NCBI RefSeq assembly: GCF_000150275.1
Contig: NW_002060957.1
Coordinates: forward strand, 1,543,407-1,607,406
Reading direction: 5' to 3'
Length of the DNA stretch: 64,000 nt
Source of the DNA: Trichoplax adhaerens
Lineage: Eukaryota; Placozoa; Uniplacotomia; Trichoplacea; Trichoplacidae
Below, piece by piece: positions 38,901 through 53,100 of this stretch. The first letter of the stretch is position 1; every line of letters begins with the position of its first letter. A program made the position numbers and the translations under genes. The notes under the pieces were generated by a model. The model made no database searches, was not told where the DNA came from, and was given only the letters and a program-made list of their open reading frames with translations.

Positions 38901-41138
38901 TAAAAATTGTTAATTTCTAGTTCAATCGTCATTAGTAAAGCGATCACATCATAAATCAGTGAAATCGAGATTTTAAAGAACCTGCACCGTTAAGGCTTAT
39001 CGATTATTTGCAATGTAACAGTTGTATATTTTTATTGAAATTGTTTTAGCTTTCATGCTTTCGCTATTTCTCATGTACTCATGCTGTAGGGGCTCACGAA
39101 ATTGTTTAGTACGTTATCATGCAATGATAAAAACGAGATTGAAAATATTAGATCATGACAATAGTCCCTTCCCATTATGCCGTATATCCTAATCCTATCT
39201 GAATTGTTAAATTATTCTAAATTAAAACCAGTGCCTTTTGTCCTTAATAAAATATTCTATCTGGCTACTGCTTGCGTATATTGCTACAGTATTAACTAGT
39301 GCAATAATAGTAGCATAATGTCAAAGCCGTTATTCGCCAACACTCGCCCACTATTGATTTCACCCATATGTAGTTGAAAACAACTATAATCGGCTGCATT
39401 GCTCATAGTCAAGGTAAATGCATCTAGAAAATGTTGTTCTATCTGCATATTGTTACATAATGTTATTACGGATCTTTACTATCAGCTTTTATTTTCTAAC
39501 GGACTTCACAAATGCTACATGGTTGACATTTTTCGGAATAAGCAAGTTAATAAAGTGATCATCCATTGCCATTTTAGCTGAAAATTAAAGAGGAAATAGA
39601 TACAGTCTTTCTGATTACCTATCTCTCTTAAACAATACAGTAATGTAAATGGACTGAAGTAAAATTTAAAAGTATTAAATCTCTAACAGAGAATACTAAC
39701 AATTGTTGGGTCTAGCTGAAGAATAGATGATATTGAATTGAGATACTTCTGATTGCTCCCTAACAGAGATATTTGTACCCACGAAAATTAATTTCAGTAA
39801 TGATTATTTTCATAGGTATAAAATAGAGAAATCATGGAGCGTACTAATTTTAATGTAAGATATTTACTACCAAGCCTAAGTATTATCAATAAATTTCGTT
39901 CGAAATAGTATTATGCGCACTACGCGTACAACTTGCAGTGCGCTATTAAACAATAATAGTTATAACCCTAACCAAATTCTGTCTAGCTATAACGAAGCAA
40001 TTTTAGGAGTTTTTATACGTACTTTACAGCAATTGCACAATAAACTTTATCAAGTCAAAGACATATGTTTCCCCCACAACGAATAAAGCAACTCAATTCT
40101 TATTTATATTATACAACTATATTTAATGACATATTTTCATGGATAGGCTAAGCTGATTCTATACCCGCATTTGCGACAGTTCTTAAAACTGTAATACTGT
40201 TAATATATACGTAATCGTGATTTTTTGGTTAGCATAGTTACATTCTAACAATAAAATATCCAAATTTGACATCGAGAAACTAGCAACCTCTGAAGAAAAT
40301 AATTTTAATTTACCATAAATTCTCAATTTTGAAAACACCAACGTACTAGTTACTAGTTATTAAAAAGAAATATTATTGGCACGCTTTACGATATAATTTC
40401 AAGAGAGTTTAAATATGCATTCATAACCGAATAATACATAAAACTCTTTTTAAGAGAGAAGTAAATGCAATTGCTGCAATTAAGACTTATCAATAAATCT
40501 AATATAAAGAGAGAATACTGATAAAGATAAATAATTATAATTTAAAATGGCAGGTATGGTTTCAAAATAGACGCGCAAAATACAAAAAAAAGAAGAAAAT
40601 TGGCTCGAATGGTAACTTGTTTGCCTGTGGGTCAACATTGCCATCAGGCCAGCCCAGTATTAATAGTCATAATTCTGTTATGGGCGAAGGTCTAAGCTAC
40701 GGAAATTATCATTCAGAAGAGCCTTGGCCAACATTAAACTCGACCGTAATGACAACATCGCCATCACAACCTGTTTCGTCCTTGCAAGTGCCTAGTAACC
40801 ATCTATCTCAACATCCAAACCAACATCAGCAATCCATACTACAATCTACCGGTGGACGAAACTATCAACAAAATCTCCATCATCATCAAAATTATTCCAA
40901 TCAAAATAATTCTAACGTCAATGGAGCACCTAGCATGTTCACATCACAGCCTTCCACTTTCCAAAACGCGCAATATGTCAATCCTAGATTGGCTGCTGCT
41001 ACTCACCAAGGCGTTTCCTTAACTTCGATGCAACCAATTAATCAATCAGTGGCAGTTAATGACTCATGGCAAGGATCTAGCTTAGCAAATTTACGTCAAA
41101 AAGCTTTAGAGCACAAAGCCACCATTAACTATATGTAA
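35965..41138 (+). CDS. otp: Orthopedia homeobox protein (PRD-class homeodomain, OAR domain)
   Basis: Coding exons 35965-36201 and 40554-41138 join at phase 0 to give 273 residues, around a 4352-bp intron. The homeodomain spans about residues 34-93, starting [20 protein letters not shown] and containing [16 protein letters not shown], the signature of Orthopedia. Gln at homeodomain position 50 (residue 83) places it in the PRD-like class. The intron falls between homeodomain residues 46 and 47 (VQ / VWFQNRR), a site common in PRD-class genes. The linker is rich in Gln, Asn, His and Ser. The C-terminus carries the OAR domain, [20 protein letters not shown], as in bilaterian Otp (SIASLRRKALEH). 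One oddity is Tyr at homeodomain position 56 (NRRAKY), where relatives have Trp. The frame is open upstream of the first ATG to an acceptor at 35927, so a 5' exon may add residues. In other animals Otp specifies neurosecretory cells. Confidence 0.94.
36202..40553 (+). other. Large orthopedia intron
   Basis: At 4.35 kb this is far longer than the roughly 60-480 bp introns of SCAPER, hexosaminidase and RAD51C in this window. Donor GTAAGG and acceptor GGCAG flank it. Two open frames at 37872-38084 and 38107-38364 show only AT-driven hydrophobic residues. No nested gene is supported. Enhancers are the likeliest content, by analogy with other developmental genes. Confidence 0.6.
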
Positions 41139-44100
41139 TATTACAAATTAGAAAATCATAGCAAGCACAGTTGGTCTAATACTTAAGAAAGCATTGCTTA
41201 GTTCTAAAACTTATTAAAATTATGTTTTACATAGGCTAAATTTAATGCAAACTTGTATTTTCCCTAGTTCAACAACCTAGTTTAATCCGATATGTAACAA
41301 TAAATTTTTCCGAATTACCATCAATTTAATTGGCATATAGATGATAAATCTGAAACAAAATGCAAATTGATAAAAGCTCAATCCTTTTTTTCCTCACCAA
41401 TCTACTAATGAATTTCATCCCAAACACATTGAATGCATTAAAGACAACATTTTGTGTAGATCAAAGTGTTCAAATAGATTAATGTAACTACGTAATATCA
41501 GCATGGCTTTGTTTCATGCTATATTTATCAATCGCCTATAAGCTGCACTGACTGATATATCTGCCATAAAATTAAATCTGACTACTTAATTACAGTACCT
41601 GAATAAATTATTCGATGTGAATTGTATTTTTAGCATGTATTTCAGCAAGTATAACGCTATAATTCAATAATAATATATGAGTTTTCATAATTCCATTCAG
41701 CGTAAAATCTGTATGAAATCTTTCTATAAGATGAAGTTAAAATATTATTAGAATTCTGTTAAAAATATAGGATTTGTTTTTCTGAGCTTGGTAGGATACA
41801 ATTCATAATAAATACTGATCATCATTACATCAAAAAAGGAATCAGCAAATAGAGATTTCATCCTCCTGTCAAATATTTTCTACGAAGACTTTCTAAACAG
41901 TATTTTTCGTTGCACTTGTGTAGATACTAGAATATATGTCGAAATAACTAATTGGTTTGTATGGACATCATTCTGAACTGTACAGCAGATAAAAATAATG
42001 ATGGCTGTATCAAAGAAAATCAAAAGTACGGCGAAATTAATTTTATCCTTATAATGCTTTACCTAGTTATTTCAGTCGTAGTTCCATTAGCTATTGTAAT
42101 TTCAAGTACAGCCGCAGGCAATATCTAAGCCCAATAAATAGATTTAGCACAATTAAACATACTAATCCTCTATTATATATGGCAGAGCATAGATTATTAC
42201 ATGATTGTATTTCTATTTAATTTTACGTATATTGTAGAAGTGCTTAAGCAGGTGCAAAAGAGCGATAATTCAAGATGTCTGTAGATAGAGCTTTATTGCT
42301 CGATATAGCTTATTTTAATTTAATTCTCTATATCTAACCTACAATTATGATCGACAACCAGCCCTATATCCTAATTTATCATTGAAATCGACTATTGGTT
42401 TATAATTTTGTCCTCATATTCCTACACCAGAAAGAGAAAATGAAAAATGTAGTTTAAATTTATTGGAGATGTAGTAATCTTCAATTTACGTTGGGTTAAG
42501 CATAATTAACTAAGAACTTTAACTTAGGAAATTACCCTTGCTTGTAGTTAAATAACAAAATCTCTTCGAAATATCTTCTTTGAGTAGCAAATTTTCGAAT
42601 TTATTACAGTGGTTGTATATAAATTCTTGAGGTTGATATTAACATTAATAATATTCATCTGAATTAACCTTCAGGTAGTCAATGAAGCATTTATTCAGAA
42701 ATGAAATAAAATTATCTGAAATATATCATAACTTAAATATCGCCTCATTACATAAATTCTTTCGTCTACTGAATTAATAATCCTACATATGATTTTACTA
42801 TCTCATACTATCTTAAAATCTCAGTCTAAAATCATTTTTGCATAAAATCTAAAGTTAAAATGTTGAGATTTCAAGAGTATCGTCTCTCATATTGGCGGTA
42901 GGCCTCGAAGATTTTTCGTAAAAAATCAGTCAACGAAATAATTCACTTACTGTAGCCCACAAATTAAGAAACCCTGAAACTAATAAAATAAGGCCGTATA
43001 CTAGCGCACTTGTACATGCATATAGAATGGCAGCATAGACACTGTCTCAGAAATGAAACTTGCATATCATATGCAAGACCTGTTTTAATGAAATTCATTC
43101 ATCTTAAAAATTCGTCGAAATAGTTCTTTGAAGGAAACATAAGTTTTTTTATTAATAAAAGTAAGATATTTAAAGAGATATTCGACTAATATCGTATTAC
43201 AGTTATGTTTGATAACTACAGGCAGCAAATGCTAGGTCTCATTGAAAGTCATGAATGAATTGAAACTATTCTAAACCACTTCCAAACGTATTAATATTCA
43301 ATAATAAGGGATAATTCTTTTTCTAGCCGATATTTGATGAATAAATAAAATAAAACTCATAATTATTTCCCAAATTCATCTCTAATTTAATAAGATCATA
43401 GGTCACTTGTTCAATTGCTTCGCTTAATTCAAGTAATAGAAACGAATTAAGTTAGAAGTAGTAGTAATATCGAAAAAGATATTTTATTCAGAATTTTTTT
43501 TTAAACTTTTCCTGGAAACGTTGATATATCACCGACAAATCCTACTTTACAGCTTTTCATTTTACAAGCAAGAATATGCTGTACGTACAGTATGCACTGT
43601 ACTTTATTGGAATTATTTTCTTACTCTTCCTGAGTCCTATCAACGAAATTACAAAGATTATATACTGTACCGTGTTCAGTAATAATCACTAATAAAAGCC
43701 AATTTTAGTAAATATGTCCTACGAATTAGTGACCACAGTTCCGAAAGCAAAAATTCTATCGTGTACATAGCACGTGTAACAGTAGATGATCTAACTAGAG
43801 TCAGGAAGAATCTTAATTTTAAGCCAGCCTAATATAGCCGTTTAACCGACGCTAATTATATCGAGATTGCTTCAATTAGTTGCAACTAAATCTACGTGAG
43901 CAATTTTATGCAATTTATTCAGAAACTGCTCCGAGTCTCGTATAACTAAAGTTTTTAAAGGGGGAAAAATTATGACAACCACATTTTCCATTGCCATAAT
44001 CGAGATAGTCATCGAAATAGAGTTCAATTAACATATTTATTGCCTCCTATCTATTTTAAATCAAACTACCGTTAATTATAGACTAACAGGCCGTTTCAAT

Positions 44101-47100
44101 TAGGGTTTATAACCCCTCCGAATTTTGTTACCCCGGAGTCCAATCCATGATTTGAATACCATGATGTTGAAATTTACTTCAGTAACAGTCTGCTTACTTG
44201 AAATCAGGCTGTTCTTCGGATACACTCCTATAGATAGCAAACACTAGAAAAAATAATTAAAGATTAAGGAATGGGAACTAGCTAAAATGCTTCAATTTAA
44301 CAATAGAAAGTCTATTGATTGATAGATTAGTAAGTTTTCTCAAGGCTTACATTGTCCTACCTATTTCACCCTCAGTAGAAGACAGTAAAGTGATTTTTGC
44401 TCTACCGCATATTATAATACTGTACTGAAGCAAGCACTAATATAGCTTTTCAGGATGGAGCTCTTATCTAAAACCAAAAATCTTAAAAGTTTACTTTTGT
44501 AGAGCTTAGATTGGAAGATTGTTACCGGTGCTATTCGTCAATTTAAGTAATGCTGCCGTTGGACATCAATTTATCTATCAATGTCGGTTTAGACAAATTC
44601 AATGCAACCATACTAATATTTTAACATGAGAAAGTGCTCTATGAATTTTAACTAAGATTCTTTATTACTTGGTAATTTCATTAACTAGCACTACTATCAC
44701 TGCTATCACGACTTCCTTCAATCGGTACTGGAGCACGAAGTTTTCTTACGCAAAATATGATGCAAAGTGAAATCGCTTGACTAACGCGAATATTTAGTCT
44801 GCTAGCTGCAAAAAAGTAAAGCCTGAGCATGTAAACAGACTTTAAAGTCATCAGCAATCAGTGAATTATATTACTTGAGCCCGTTTTTAATATCAAAAGA
44901 AAAGGAAACGGATGCTTTGCATTTCATGTTGTAACTACTGTCAAATAGTCTTCATTACAAAGTGATAAATTATAATTTTCAATAAGAAGCAAGCTTGACA
45001 ATATTGTTAAACTATTTTACTATTAAAGGTTGGTCAAGTAATTTTACTAAATCAGATTATTAAATCAATACGCTTGCATCTGAAGGCGAGAAGATTAAAA
45101 TTATTAATAATTAAAATAACGCATCATCATGATAGAATCGTCTCATGATACAATCATCTTCAAGATGACAATTCTTGAATAGACATCTACGGTTGAACCC
45201 GTAATTGTTCACCAATTAATACTTTATAGCTTACGTTTATCACTATAAGACTAGATAACATTCACTTAAGTTAGCAAGCGCATTATTAATCAAAATTCTA
45301 TTTGGTTTATGATAGCAAAACTTCACAAGTCAATATCTCTGGTAATAGCCATGAAGCGATATTGTGTTTACACATTCGGACTGCATTTGAATTGATTGAT
45401 AGATACCCTTCTTTCACTACTCCAGTAAGAAAAGATCTTATGCAATCGTTATCATAAGAATATTGCTTGCACACGACCACATTTAAGTAGTGAATAGGAT
45501 GAACAATCAAGCAATCACTTTATAAATACGATGTCTGCAACTAAAGTTTTATTATCCTGACGAATAATAAAAATCCCTTCTTCTTCTCTACAACTTCTTT
45601 GCTTGAAGTATGGGTGTTGTAACATTCTTCCTGAATCAGTAATTTCAATAATATGGATATAAATAGTTGAAAAGATTACACAGACAGCTTCTATGTCAGT
45701 AATTAATTATTATTTTATTCTTTTTACATGGGTACTGTTCTGGATACAATTCAAAATGTTAAAGAGAAGTTGGTATTGTATCGAATTGCACAGCTGCTGT
45801 GAGCTATTTTCTTGTCGACAAGATCGGTCTAGTGCAATGACACCTACTGCGAAAGCACTTGAATAAAACCATTTCAATAAAGGAAACAAAAAAGCCATTA
45901 GTGACGACGATTGCTAACTTGTAAATGTTCCAACTCATAGCATGTGGTCGTCAATTGTGGTCGATAAAGTAGTAGAGCTATAGCAAACAGTTCAGGTAAA
46001 ACAATGAATCAAAATAAAACTAATGGACTAGTTGGTTTATCATGATGATATATCTCAACCAATGAGCAATAGAAAAAAGCAAGCATTTAAAATTTTATAT
46101 GAATTTTAAAGACAACATGGCGACGATAGTTGGCAAGTGGCTATAATAACTATTTTCCTTATTGATTATATGAAAGTATTTTACTTTTCATCTCCATAAT
46201 TTGAACTTTTTTAAACTTTCAGTAAAGCTCTATATCACCATAAAAAAATTGAATTCATTACAATAAGGATAAATGGAAATCAACTTTTTTGCCTTCATTT
46301 ATTAATTATTTAAAAGTGGAGTTATATTGAAGGTAGATAAACAATAACTTGATTTTAAAGATTATGACTAGATTATTCAAGTTATGAATAGTATGGGAAC
46401 AAACAACATTATATCACTAATTTAGATGGTCGATGCAACAAGTAAGCACCACCATACAATTTCTATGGTATAACAGCAACATTCAATCAACGACTTGTAT
46501 AGCTAGCCAATACATCATACAAAACAATAAACAATTTACTTTATTCTTTATTTTATTGTGTCTGAAATTATCTAATAGCTTTATAACTTTATCGATAACA
46601 ACAGCCAATTAAAGAATAAAGCGAACCCATGGAAAAATAATATATTATACAATCTAGAGTCCATTTAATCGTTTACCAATGTACTCATCATGACAAAAAT
46701 TGATTAACAATATTACTCATAATTTCCTCCCATATTGCTGTGATGCTATTTGAATGTGTCTAGCGTTGAAATCAATCTAATTTCAAATTGTATTGTAGAC
46801 CCGAACTCTACAATCTGCATAGACCCAACCCTGCTTCTATCCCGCCGTTTACTATTGCCGTAGGTGGGCATGGCAAAATTTATTTTTCTAGTATTTTCAA
46901 ATAAGATGGTATTATTCTATGTTAGCGGTGTTATTATAACAATTTCTTGCAGCGCAGGTCTTTAAATCATCATTCCAGATACACACCTTAGTATTTGATA
47001 CAAATTCATCATGAAAATCGATCTAGCAATTTTTTTTTACTTCTAGAATCAGGTAATCATCCATTCTTCAAGAATAATTAAATTCATTATGGTTTTAGGG

Positions 47101-50100
47101 TTATGATAATCTATTTTTTTTTACTTAATTCAGCCATATATAGCCCACGCTGCATGAATCCAGTCTGCGTTCATCATTACGTCTGTTTTGACTGCAATAA
47201 AAATTAATCACCTTTACATGGACAGTAGCAACGCGTTTATCTGTGTTTGCAAGGTCGTCTTAAATCAAAGCTGTTATGGACTAAATGCATAATTCGATCG
47301 CTTAATACACTCAACGAGAATCTAATTTGTATTCTTTTGATTTCTTTCTCCTACAGTTAAGCATCATAGGGAGAGATTCATGATTCAATTTTTCATTCCC
47401 TTGTCAACTCAACACACTCTGCATGAATCCCGCTTGCATTCATTTCGATATACAATCGTTATAATCAGAAAAATAACAAGACTTCATTGCCTACTTGCTA
47501 TTCCTATCTTCAAACTTCCGCTTTACCTGAACTATACTAGATAAAATTTTCTTTGAATCATCTTATATCACATTGTTAATGATAGATGCAGTATTTCACC
47601 TATTTCTACAGTACTCACCTAATCAATTTCAATTACTAGCATAATTCAAGTTTCCCGGATCAAAGTCGGTCATATAAATTTATTTTCCCTAAATGATGAC
47701 GAAAATAGTTAATATATTCCATTTTTCAGTTTGGTTAGAGATGAAACTCTACATGAGTCCAAATTGCATTCATCGATAGATTTTTATTCTTAAAATAAAT
47801 ATAATATTGATAAACTCTTCGTCTCCTGCAATATTTTATTTCCCTTTATTTCAATATTCTTATCTTCATTGCAAACAGCAAAAGCATGTATTCTATCATT
47901 TCTTCATTCCCTGAAGGCTTCTCCACATGTATCCTAATACATCGGATCGAAACAAATAATAGCAATTCGATAGTCAATCCTATCTTCCTAAACTAATTGT
48001 CAATCCACTCTCCTATAAGCATTAAATTGGTTACCTTTCACTGTTACACTGATGCATTATTTAAAAAGCGGCTGAGCCTGATTTATCCATGACAGAAATA
48101 TTAATTTGCTATCTCTGTTAGATATAAATTAATTAAAATTCAGGTGTACATTTGCAATACATCTTAAATATATCTATTCATGATTAGATGATCAAACACC
48201 CCTGATTTATCAAATGATGTTTAAAGTAATTTACAACCGATGAATCAAAATCATATGACGTATAATCCCCTTATAATCTGATTCTGACATTAAGGATGAA
48301 TTAGAACGTTTTGTAAATCTTCGAAATTGAAGACAATAATCATCTATCATGATCAATTTAATAATTTGACAGCTATTAGTGTTTTCACGATATTGTTACA
48401 ACTTTTAATCAATTTGTTTTTTCATCATGAATAGATGCAATCATGATTACTAGGAATAGAAGAATCAAATAGTAAAGCAAAAAACAATGATAGAAAAGAG
48501 ATTATCTTGGCGCTTATCCCCTTATTAAGAAATAAACAAAAGAAAGTTATAAGAAATCCAATTTACCACATAGAGTGTGGATAATAATTAACTTGAAGTT
48601 TTTGTCTAATCAAGTTCAATTTAGTTAGCATTGTTTTTTATTGCTTATTGACTTTGTTCAAACTAATCGGCCTTTGATTCATGTGTACATTTATGATTAA
48701 ATTTTATAAAACATATTGAAAAAAACAATTCATATCTACGATCGGTCTCAAATATAAATTATTGATGAGACCGAAAATACTGCTAATTTCCATACCCTAA
48801 TAGATAAGGTATTTCCACTTTACATACGACGATAATCATGATCATTCCTAACTGCTTAATTAATTTTGAACTTTTACTGGATCCTAATGGTCTTTATTGA
48901 TAATACTGGTGTTATATCTCAATTTGATAATGGTAATGGAAAAATAAAGGCTAAGTATCGTTGGGGCTATTATATAAGAGGAAAGAGGCTTAACGCCAAT
49001 TATCAATCACTGCACAGTATGGAATATTGTCGGTGTCCTAGGCTAATTTGCCGTTAAAGTAATTATATTGTATTAGATTCATCAATTAAACCTTACATTG
49101 ATTATTATAAAAGATACCAGACGACGCCGATCCAAGCTAATATAAAAGCAACAGACTAAAAGGTGTAAAAAAAATTACATCAACATGTACGTAAAGTTAT
49201 TTATCTTGCATTTACTGCCAATCATCTATCATAATTTGAAGTTGTAAATGAGTTCACTTAATCCACATTTTAAATGCAGCATTTTCTGCTTGCTATGCTG
49301 CTATGATGATACTTACGTACGTATGAAAAAAAATTTATCATGATATTATAAAGTCTTTTAGAATATTTAATCCATTGTCAACAATAAGAGGAAAAGTTCA
49401 ATATCAACTTTGATGATAGTTGCTAAATGTCAATCAATTAAACAATAACCAGACTGCATCCACCTATGCTGCAATTCTGTTCCTTTTACCGGAGCTTATA
49501 GCTAATATTTTATGCCGTAATGTTCTAAAGTAACAATAATAATAACGGATAATCCCATCATTTTACATGTATATCGATGTGATATTTCTAAAGATCAAAT
49601 TGCTATAACAAGTATCGATTGGATGTAATCATCCAATCTTTACACTACAATTAGATAGACATAATGCAATTGAACCCTTACAATTTGATTATGACTAAAT
49701 TAGTACAATCGATTATACGATTAATCCCCATCTTATTCTATAGTTATCTTAGACAATTAGTTATTGCTAATCGAATTTACCCGTAAACAATATATTGATG
49801 AGTTTAATTGTTCTCTTGCAGACAGTCGCCTAAGAATAATAGTTCAAGTAAAATGGTAGAAATAGATTCATAGCGATCAGCATGCTACAGACATAATTGT
49901 TTACTTTATTCATTTAAGTAATCATATCATAGAACAGGTAAGTCAATTTAAAGGTTGTTTAAGCTATTTTATTTTCACTTATTGCATTTCAATCGTACGG
50001 ACAAGATCTCAATCCGTCTACTCCAGTCAACTCTACTAAAAGCTATCTGTAAGTCCTGATATTAATTATTATTGCATAAAAGTTGTTGTTAGCCAATTAA

Positions 50101-53100
50101 TCAGACAGCTCATCTGACTACATGCCGTAGTAATTCATTAATTCTAAATACTGCTTAAGATTTTATTTTGTTAGCAACAAGAATCTGAGTCACGACAGTC
50201 TAAATACGAGCTCAATTATTATTTTCTTCCAGCGAAAAATTAAACCAGGATACCTTATGATATGAGTTATCCACTAGTTTTCTATAGGTTTGATAGATAT
50301 CTAGTGTAATTATCAACATAGATCAAATTAACTATATTCCCAATATTTTTAAGTCATTAGAAATTTAACTTAAAAGGACAAATTTGCTTAAAGATATCAG
50401 GGCTAATTTTTAAATTGATTAATTTAGCCTTTTATAAGTATGTAATCAAATTATAGCCTATGCCCTTGAAATCTCAATTATAACATCTTAAATTGCGTAC
50501 GTGCACATCATTCGACTTAACATCGACGGAAATTGAGTATATCATTTATCGATCTGAGCATGCAATCTATATGTCAGATTGCATTAACCATACCGTATGA
50601 TATATTTGGCAAGTTGGTCATTATGAGTGGAAATAACCAAATGCATAGTATAGTAATGTTTTGATCAACTTGTTTGATCTCTACCTATTATATTGACAAA
50701 AGAGCTGATGAGCAGCTATTCTTTGAAGATACGTCACAGTAATTGTTCTCTGAGAGTAAATACGTCGATATGTATGTCATCAGAATTCTATGTCAGGGTG
50801 AATGCAGTGAAGAGATCAAAAGTGTCTAATCTCTTCTAAAGTCTCTTGGGATTTAATAAATAGTGTAGAATAAATAATGCCAATGATTCAAAATTAAAGC
50901 AACGCATGTCATAAGCTGTCGCCAATTACATCATCAAACAATTAAAGGAGCAGAAGTAATGATATCATAGTCGGTCAGTTACATACTCGTGCAGGTCTTG
51001 AAGATAACTCTGTTTAAATCTTAATTTTAATCTTAGTATTGCAGCTAGTTAAACACGTTTACTTAATATTCTGATTTTCTAGATTTGCCACTCAATAGCA
51101 ATAATAACAATTTAATGTACACGATTATGAATTATCTACTAATCTGACAAGTTCCCTATCCCGTTGTAATACTTGTAACAATCAGATTAGAATAGAATGA
51201 ACAGCTTATCAAGTAATACTGTAATATATACCCTATACTATTATAATTTTATAACCAAGTTATTGCAGAATTATTGCTTTAGCTTTTTTTCAGCCTAATA
51301 TTACTGTAACATTTCTACATTAATTTATCTACCGATGGAGAAAATTTTGAATTGACTCCCATTCAACATGATAATATACGTTCAAGGGAAAATAAACAAT
51401 GTGGCACTTAGTAGTAGTAGCAGCTTTCATATATCCTACAGAAAAAGAAAACTTTAATCAGGGAACACCTTGTTCTTTAATCATGAACAAAGTCATTCAT
51501 TAAAATCAATGTAAATCACTACCGTTTCCTGCACTGGTAAGAATTAATATTTCAGCTAACATATCCTATCCCTATAAAAATTAATGATAATTTGCTTATT
51601 GAATAATCTCGATTAATGAATATTCAGCAGCATTTACTGGAATAACTGTATAAATTAATTTATTCTTGTTCAAGTCTTTAAAATCTACTATCGGATTCAA
51701 TTTATACCTTACTTAGCGTATAATGATGCATAATAAAAGAATGGATAAGAACATTAAATGAGTTCACATCCGCTCATATTTTCCCTTTTTATCTTTAAGC
51801 TATGACTGCAATGCATTTTGTGATAATCTGGATAATTTATGATTTAAAGAATTCTCTTCGTTTATTAATATCAATTGAGTTACACTCTCCTAGATAGAAA
51901 TTGCTATTTTTTCCATTAGATTATGATTAGCGGTATAAATTTTGAAAACGTTCATTATTAATAATCAAATTAAATAGTTTCTACTATTAATTTAATCGAT
52001 GGGGAAAAAGTTTCTATATAATACAATTTTACATTATGCAATTAAAGTATACATTTAATTCTAATGGAATTTGCAATAGTTTTCTTTCCTGTGGTCATAA
52101 AGCCTGATGCGATTAAAGGAAAATAACTTATTCAAAATCATGCCTTACATGATAATTTTCAAAAACTAAATTCTACTTCGCAGTCAATCATATTCAATAA
52201 GATTATATATATTTACTAGTCATCTATGATTCTTATAATTATCGATTGAAATACTGTACTATAGGAAGGTAATACAAATATTATAAAGTTTAATGATTTA
52301 ATCTTTATTTTCGGTCAATTAATTAACCCTATCAAGAACGCAAATTTTGAATCATCAAATTAATGATCGTAAAATTAAAGAAAAACGACATCAATTAAGA
52401 GATAGAGAACAAAAGTTGAAGCTATTGTTGACCCTAGAGAATAAGGTATTGATTCATAATGAATCAATCCATGATTAGTAATGTTATATTAGTGTAATCT
52501 AGATGAATAAATGTTCATTCTGATAACTTTTTAATCGCGCTTTTCCATGATAATCCATTGAAGTTAATAGACAATAATCAATAATAGCATCCTAGATAAT
52601 GGCGTCATGATCACCAACCCAGGTGATTCTTGCTCTTAAAAACTTTCCACTGCTGTTAAGACTACCTTTTGTTATAAATTTCATTTGTTCAAAGTATTTT
52701 AATGCCAATACATTGAATACATGAAGTAGCTGTGCGCAATAATAATTAATTTTATTATTAGAAAGGCAATGAAGAATAATGCGTTTTCATCACAAACAAG
52801 CATCATTATACATTACTATACAGCTCTTAAAATTTGATTTAATACTTTTACTACAGTTGGGCATGTTCCCACCAACAAGAGAGACTGGTCTCATTTATTT
52901 TTATCTAACTACGACAGTATCAAGATTGATCATAGTATAGTTAACGAATATATTATCCATTTGACTTGACCATTTTTAAAGTGAAAATTGTTCATAAAGT
53001 GATTAGGCTACATAACTTTCATTGTAATATTCTTAAGTAATGGTTAAAGTAAATCCAAAAATAAGAAAATGCTTGAGTAAACGTTCACTTATTTGATCAT

